Assembly (NCBI GenBank): GCA_964030785.1 | Contig: OZ034973.1 | Location: 1,260,132 to 1,324,131, forward strand | Direction of reading: 5' to 3' | Source: Siderastrea siderea | Lineage: Eukaryota > Cnidaria > Anthozoa > Scleractinia > Rhizangiidae | DNA length: 64,000 nt | Shown: piece by piece, positions 11,801 to 20,140 of the stretch | How the letters are laid out: the number at the start of each line of letters is the position of its first letter | How positions within the stretch are numbered: position 1 is the first letter of the stretch | Notes under the pieces: model-generated | What the model was told of the DNA's origin: nothing | Seen by the model: only the letters and a program-made list of their open reading frames with translations | The model's database searches: none | Translations under genes and position numbers: made by a program

Positions 11801-12353
11801 CTAGAAGGTTAACGTTATGGCATAAAAAAGGCACTGTTTAATTTCCAGTTGGGAAAAACTGGGTATCATTACCATTGACATTATTAGTGTGCCATTGAAT
11901 TGTTAAAAGGTACGGATGATAAAAGTAGCAAACGTAGCAAACGTAAGGCGCGAACATAGCCAATATATGTTGCTAAAAACACGGGAGGTATACCTAAATT
12001 GACTTAAATGTTATATGAAATTTGGCTAAAGCACGATTACACACTACTCTCGTTAATTAACCTATATATATATTTTATAAATCGAGTTAACCTATTATTA
12101 GTATGTTAAGATATTCTAAAACTCTGTGTTAAATTGTGTTAAAACTGGTACATAATATGCCACACACTAATAAGTACTCTAAAATGTTTAACAATAAAGA
12201 TAATTTTAGAGCCCAGAGTTCATAGTTAATAGTTCAGTATCGTTTTGCGGAGATGATTGCCCCTGAATTTGCAAGGGGCGTGCGATATGCAAGCTACTTG
12301 ACAGTTTGTATACCGCGCATTATTGTCTGCTGAACTCAGTCCACTAGGTGTTG

Positions 12354-12432
<79 letters not shown>

Positions 12433-15400
12433 GTTAGTGTTTCTTTTAGTCTTAGACAGTTTTATGTGATTTATGAACTTACAAAACTCGGAATTTAACT
12501 CGGACTTGTTGTGTGATTTTTTATATGTTTAAAATTTGTCTCGACATATTTTTAACATCTCTTTTTTTAACTATAGCAGTCTTTTCTGAACTTCATTTGA
12601 ATAAAGATTATTATTATTATTAATATTATTATTATTATTATTGTTATTATTATTATTATTAGTATAGCAGTACAAGACGTTTATACGCTATGTCCTTAAG
12701 TAGCATGCACAGGGCTATGGCCTATGCAGCTAATTTTCGAAAAAAAAACGTACCTTCTATTAAATAATTATAAAGCACTAATGCCGCTAAAATGTTCAAA
12801 GCCTCTTAAATACTAAAATGCCTAAAATGAATACAAGCCAAGAAACTTAAAATTTATTTTATAATTTTTTTCTTTTTACCTGTTGGAAGGGTAGTGACGG
12901 TAGTCACAGGTGGAGTCGTAGGCACAACCTCTCTTGCAGATAACTTGCCTAAAAATAGAAATTCTAGCTCCTCCGTACCATTGGCTGTTTGGAACTCTTC
13001 AACGATACTGTTATTGGTTACGTTTGATGTAGGCTCAAAGACGAGGTCAAAGTCTACCCCAACACTTCCTCGGAAAAATCTAATAATACGGATGGCCACA
13101 AAAAAGCGAAATGTTCTCCTGCAAAAGGATTCCAAAATGGCAGTTATCTCGACAATGAGAGCACGTGATCTTGGAGAATTGATGTCATCGTAGGCAGAGT
13201 CGTAAGTCCTCTCTGTGATGGTTACTGTCACCAAAAACGTTAGATCAGGCTTCTCTAAAAGGCAAAAGGAAACAAAAAAAGATCACTTTTCTGTGCACAC
13301 AAAGGGTCAAATATTTTCAATAAAACTTTCTTAAAAGTGATTAACATCCCATCGGAGCAGTCCAATATCAAACAGAGGATAATTAGACAGTTAAAGGACG
13401 TGAACATAATCAACAAGTGGGTCTTACTTTGTTACATCAGTGTTCAAACAAATTTAATGACTTTAATATATAGATTTAGCCAAGCCTAAAAGCGGAGCAG
13501 CCAAGGAAAAAACTGGTGTTCGTTTCTCAAAAGTGGTCCTAAAACTTTTCGGGCCGAAATATATTTCGGGTTTTTTTTTGGCTCGTTCGTTTTCGAAAAG
13601 TGTTTCTCAAAAAGCCCGAAAGTGCTCCGAATTGTCCTCTAATATTTTGGGTATCTGTTGTGTAAAACCAAGCTCGAAAGGTCATTCTAGAGGCTGAGCA
13701 CAGCTTGATTTTTTTTTCGGGCATCAAACTGAACAGATGTTTTACTCAGGAGCCGTCTTGCTTGGTTTTTGCAATGTTTCCATATCCTGTCATTTAACTG
13801 TCAAGGCTTGTCAAATCTCCTTGGATTATTGGCTGTTCGCTTGCTTGAACTTGAAACGGCGCTCATTTACAACAAGAAAATAAAACTTAAATGGATTATC
13901 TTCATCGCGTTCGGATGTTAACAAATAACATGAACTGCCACTATTAGTCTAGTCAAAAATTTATTCTGGCACTTCACCGACATTTTACCGGAATTACCCG
14001 AAAGAAAGGAATTGGGGGGCTTCGAAGCACCTGTAAATTTTAATTATCGAAGAAATGTCGCGTAGCTTTTAGCGGCCACGAAGAAATTCGAACACTTTGA
14101 GGAACACACATTACTTACCGGATAAAATAGCTTAAGTAACTTTTATATTTCGTTCTTCAACTTGAAACCATCGAGATTCAAAACAAACAAACACCAAACA
14201 TGCGTAACTATATGGCATAAGTTTTGCGGCTGCGAATTGTTTAAAATTCGGGCGCTTTGATAAATGCACAGAACTGTTTTTGAAAGCTTTTCGAATAAAA
14301 TAGGTTTATACCTACAACTGCTTCGCTTATAGTTTCCTAAATAACTTTTATATTTCGTTCTCTAACTAGAGACCATCAAGTTTGAAAACAAACAAACACC
14401 AAACACGCTTTAAATTATGGCATATATATATACGTTTTGCGAATGCGACGTAAGCCATATAAAGTTAGCCGCTTTGAGGAACGCACAAAACTGTTTTCGG
14501 AAGATTTTCGGATGAAATAGCTTTAAACCGACAACGTTAACTGTCTCGCTTAAAAGATTGTTACTATTGAAAACTTCCAGGACAAGAAAATCGACAATTG
14601 CACGAAGAGATGGACCCGACAGTCAAAATTGAAAGCAATTATTCGCCGTAATCTCACAGAAGTGATGCTTGTACTGTTGCCTTGCGACTGTGCTTTGACC
14701 TACTGTTATGAATAAACAAACACAAAAAAATGGACAGAGAAACCATTTTTGAAAAAGTTTATTCCAAAACCCGTAAGTTTATACTTAATTGCAATTCGCT
14801 TTACACTTCCAGCATCGTGGGTCCGTCCACGCGAGTGAAATCGGCTGAGCATGGCAAAATATTCAAGACTACATCTGTCACAAATCTGAGCGCGTTTTCT
14901 AATAAATTTTTAAAGCCAAAAGTAAATGACACATTTCTAATGACATTTCTAAAGACAATTTCCATTTTAAAACGTAATTTCTTTAAAGGTAATACTCAAA
15001 ATCATGTACCTTAAACCCTTTAAAAACTTCACTTACTCGGTTGTGTGTGTTTCAGAACAGGACAAGCTCTCCCTTGTGAAGAAGACAAACTGAAAAATGA
15101 AGTCCTTTGAAGGCAGCTTTCGTAACTTGAACTTTTGGCCTTCCACCAGAACTTTTTCTTTCCATTAACAGATATTACATGTTTTTTCTCAAGTTTAAAA
15201 CTTCAGTACTGTCGAACAATCGTTTTGCTAAATAAACTTAACCTTTTTAAAGAAACGACGATTGTTATGCGATTTCCCGCCAACAAAACGCCGTTGCCCA
15301 AAAGCATCGCGCGATTTCCCGCCAAGAAAAGATGGCATTCTCCACCCCCCCCCCCCCGTCGGGTTGTTCTCGGACTCCCCTGCCCCCCTCCCCCAGAGTC

Positions 15401-18400
15401 TGTACGGACGTACGTAGGTACGTACGTAGGCAGACATCATAACCAAAATTTCTCGGATCGATAGGTTACCAAATTTGCTTAGCAATGGTGCTTCACAAAC
15501 GGGCTTCGCCCGCGGGCTCCGCTATGATGCCATTTAGGTCGAGGAAAACCTCTTTTCAAAGAACTGAAATAGGGTAACTGCTATTCCTTTAATGCCCCAT
15601 TTATCGCACGTAATAAAATTGGTGGTTAACAAATGGCCTTACGCACCTTGGTACGGGCTGTTAAATAAATAAAAAAGATAAATGAACGAACTTATAAATA
15701 ATAAACAACTGCCTAGCTTGTATTTCAAAATAAGGCTAGCCGTGTTTACACAGATGCGTTAATACCTGCAATAAAAGCACAATATAAATGACTTTATCTC
15801 ACCTTCTTCGCAGTTCTTTCCTTGAAAACGTCCTGTACATGTGCATAGGTATGATTGATCTTTCTTTGTACAGGTTCCACCGTTTAAACAAGGGTTGGGA
15901 TTGCACGCATCGACGACTAGAATTAGAAAAGATGCGAAATGTTGGTTTGTGCCAAAGAAAAAGATCGATGGATATTCGGCGCTCAATATTACTATTACTC
16001 AATATCATTCCCCTTATGTGTCACTGGTAAAACTGTTGAATTATAAATTAAAAATTCAGGGCAAGTAGCAATTGAGTTCCCCTTTCTTTAACAGAAGACA
16101 ACATAAATTTCTTACAGGGGTGCAGTAGAATACATATAGCACCTGAAAAAAAACACTCTCTAAGATCTGCTAGAAAAAAAACTTCACTTGGAAAATGTTG
16201 CAAGACAAACTAATTACAGTGATTTGTCATCTATTGCCGAATGAAGGACATATTGCAGGACCCAATTAATGCATTATTTCCTGTGCGTACTTAAGGCCAC
16301 AAAGGTGCACAAGAGTCGATGCAAGATACTGAAAACGAAATCAAAACGCCAAGAACATACAACACGAGAGAGCATTAATTTAGCATTAAGGTAATTATTT
16401 CTTGCCTCTCTCTACACTTCAGTTACTAATATAGCTCAAAAACAGATTTTTTTGATCAAAATTGTCTCAATTCTTACTACAAACAACTCTTCAAAGAACT
16501 GTTCAAGAGTTGCTGTACCTTTTTCACAAAGATCTCCAAAAAAGCTACTATTACACCGACAAACAAAACCATTTATTCTGTCGATACATTCTCCACGACC
16601 AGAACAAGTGACATTTTCGCATTCATCTATATCTGAAAACAAAAACAGAAAACTATGAATAAGAAGTCGTAGTATAGCCACAAAGAACCTGAAACGTGTA
16701 AAATAAAATTTTTACAAAGATAACAAAAAGATACGGTTAAGTCGCGACAAGAAGAAGTCGCTTACTTGTAGAGCAGCTCACTCCAGTAAATCCAGGCGCA
16801 CATGATGGGAATACTGTTGGTGACGAAGATGTTGGAGCTATCGAGGATGATGCTAACGGTGACTTACTGGGGGATGTAGATAACGACTGACTTGAGGACA
16901 CACTTGGTGAGACGCTTTGAGATGTAGAAGCCGAAACGCTAGTCGAGGTGGAGGTCGAGACACTTGGTGAGACGCTGGTTGAAGATGAGGCAGATCCACT
17001 TGGCGATATGCTGGTAAAGATCGACGCCGACACAGTTCTTGAGACACTCTGAGATGTGGAGGTCGAGGCACTAGCTGATACATTAGTCGAGGTTGAGGCT
17101 GAAACACTTGGCGAAATGCTGGCAGGAGACGATGTCGATACACTTTGTGAGACGCTTTGTGATGTGGAAGCCGAGACGCTAGCTGAGATGCTAGTCGAGG
17201 GCGAGGTGGACACACTCGTTAAGCCACTTGGCGATATGCTGGTAGAGATCGATGCCAATACGCTTCTTGACACACTCTGAAATACGGAGGTCGAGACACT
17301 AGCTGATACGCTAGTCGAGGTCGAAGCTGAAACACTTGCCGAAATGCTGGCAGAAGTCGATGTCGATACACCTGGTGACACGCTCTCTGAGAAGCTAGCC
17401 GAGGGAGAGATCGACACACTCTGTGAGATGCTGATAGAGGCTGAGGCAGAGACACTCGGTGATCTGCTGGTAGAGATCGATGCCGACACACTTCTTGAGA
17501 CACTCTGAGATGCGGAGGTCGAGACACTAGCTGATACACTAGTCGAAGTTGAGGCTGAAACACTTGGCGAAATGCTGACAGAAACTGATGTCAACACACC
17601 TGTTGAGACGCTTTGCGATCTGGAAGGGGAGACGCTACTCGACGCCGAGGTAGACACACTCCGTGAGACGCTAGTCGATGTCGAGGCAGAGACACTCGAC
17701 GAAATGCTGGCAGAGATTGATGTCGACACACTTCTTGAGACACTCCGAGATGTAGAGGATGAGACTGAATTACTTTGAGAAATACTGGCAGAGGTTGATG
17801 TCGACACACTTGGTGGGACGCTTTGTGATGTGGAAGCCGAGACAGTAGTTGAGACGCTAGTCGAAGCAGAGGTCGAGACACTAGATGACACGCTGGTCGA
17901 AGTCGAGGGAGATACACTCGGCGATATGCTGATAGAGATCGACGCCGATGCACTTCTTGAGACACTCTGAGATGTGGAAGTCGAGACGCTAGCTGATACG
18001 CTAGTCGATGTCAAGAAGCTTTGCAAAACGCTTTGTGATGTGGAAGACGAGAAGCTAGCTGAGATGCTAGTCGAGGACGAGGTGGACACACTCGGTGGTA
18101 TGCTGGTAGAGATCGAAGCCGACACACTTCTTGAGACACTCTGAGATGTAGAGGGCGAGACACCAGCTGATACGCTAGTCGAGGTTGAGGCTGAAACACT
18201 TGGTGAAATGCTGACAGAAACCAATGTCGACACACTTGATGAGACGCTTTGTGATGTGGAAGCCGAGACGCTAGCTGAGATGCTAGTCGAGGGCAAGGTG
18301 GACACACTCGGTGAGATGCTGGTCAAAGTCGAGACGGATACGCTCCGCGATATGCTAGTAAAGATCGATGCCAACACACTTCTAGAGACACTCTGAGATG

Positions 18401-19428
18401 TAGAGGTCGATACACTGGCTGATACCCTTGTCGAGGTTGAGGCTGAAACACTTGGCGAAATGCTGACAGAAATCGATGTCGACACACTTGGTGAGACACT
18501 TTGCGATGTGGAAGCCGAGACGCTAGCTGAGATGCTAGTCGAGGGCGATATAGACACACTCAGTGAGACACTCGGCGATATGCTGGTAGAGATCGATGTC
18601 GACACACTTGGTGAGACACTTTGTGATGTGGAATCTGAGACGCTAGCTGAGATGCTAGTCGAGGGCGAGGTGGACACACTTGGTGGGACGCTCGGCGATA
18701 TGCTGGTAGAGATCGATCCCGACACACTTCTTGAGGCACTCTGAGATGCAGAGGTCGAGACACTACCTGATACGCTTGTCGAGGTTGAGGCTGAAACACT
18801 TGGCGAACTGCCGACAGAAATCGATGTCGACACACTTGGTGAGACGCTTTGTGATCTAGAAGCCGAGCCGCTAGCTGAGATGCTAGTCGAGGGCAATATA
18901 GACGCACTCGGTGAGACACTCGGGGATATGCTGGTAGAGATCGATGCCGACACACTTTGTGAGACACTCGTTGAGATACTTGCCGACATACTTGCTGAGA
19001 CGCTTGGAGAGTTGGACGCCGAAACACTAGCTGAGACGGTAGTCGATGTGGAGGCCGAGCCACTCCTTGAGACGCTAGTCGAGGTAGAGGCTGAGGCACT
19101 TGGGGACAAGCTAGCAGAGATAGATGCCGAAACACTTGGAGAGACGCTATGTGACATGGAGACCAACAGACTAGCGGAGACACTTGGTGTGGTCGAGGCC
19201 GAGACACTTGCTGAGGTGCTGGTCGAGGTCGATGCTGACGCACTGGTCGAAATGCTGTTAGACATTGATGCTGACACACTTTGCGAGACGCTTGGCGATG
19301 AGGAGGCCGAGACACTAGCTGAAATAGGTGAGAAAGGTGAGAAATATAAAGCACTAATGATGCTAAAATGTACAAAGTCTCTTAAATTCTAAAATGCCTT
19401 AAATTGAATACAAGCCGAGAAACTTAAA

Positions 19429-19469
<41 letters not shown>

Positions 19470-19470
19470 C

Positions 19471-19502
<32 letters not shown>

Positions 19503-20080
19503 TGTTATTTTATTATATATTTTAACCTGTTGGAAGGGTAGTGACGGTAGTCACAGTTGGAGTCGAAGGCACAACCTCTCTTGCAGATACCTTGCCTAAA
19601 ACTAGAAATTCTAGCTCCTTCGTACCATTGGCTGTTTGGAATTCATCGACGATACTGTTATTGGTTACATTTGATGTAGGCTCAAAGACAAGGACATAGT
19701 CTACCCCGACACTTCCTGGGAAAATTCCAATAATACGGATGGAGAAAAAAAAGCGAAATTTTATCCTGCAGAAGAGTTCAAGAATGGCAGTTATCTCGAC
19801 AATGAGATCACGTGATTTTTGAGAATTGATATCATCGTAGGCAGGGTCGTAATTCCTGCTTGTGATAGTTACTGTCACTGAAAACATTAGTTTAGGCTTC
19901 TCTAAAAGACAAAAGGAAACAAAAAGCCATCACTTTTCTGTGAACACAAAGGGTCAAATATTTGTAATAAAACTTTCTCAAGAGTGATTAGCATCTCATC
20001 GGAGCAGTCCAATATCAAACAGAGGAAAGTTAAAGAACATGAACATTATCATTATCGTGTTTGACACGTAAATAAAGTTT

Positions 20081-20140
<60 letters not shown>

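Noticed and set aside
18560..19375. Minus-strand Arg/His/Pro-rich ORFs ([12 protein letters not shown] type) in the mucin exons
   Set aside because: Alternative frame of the same repeats. They arise from the periodic codon pattern and do not fit the splice phases.
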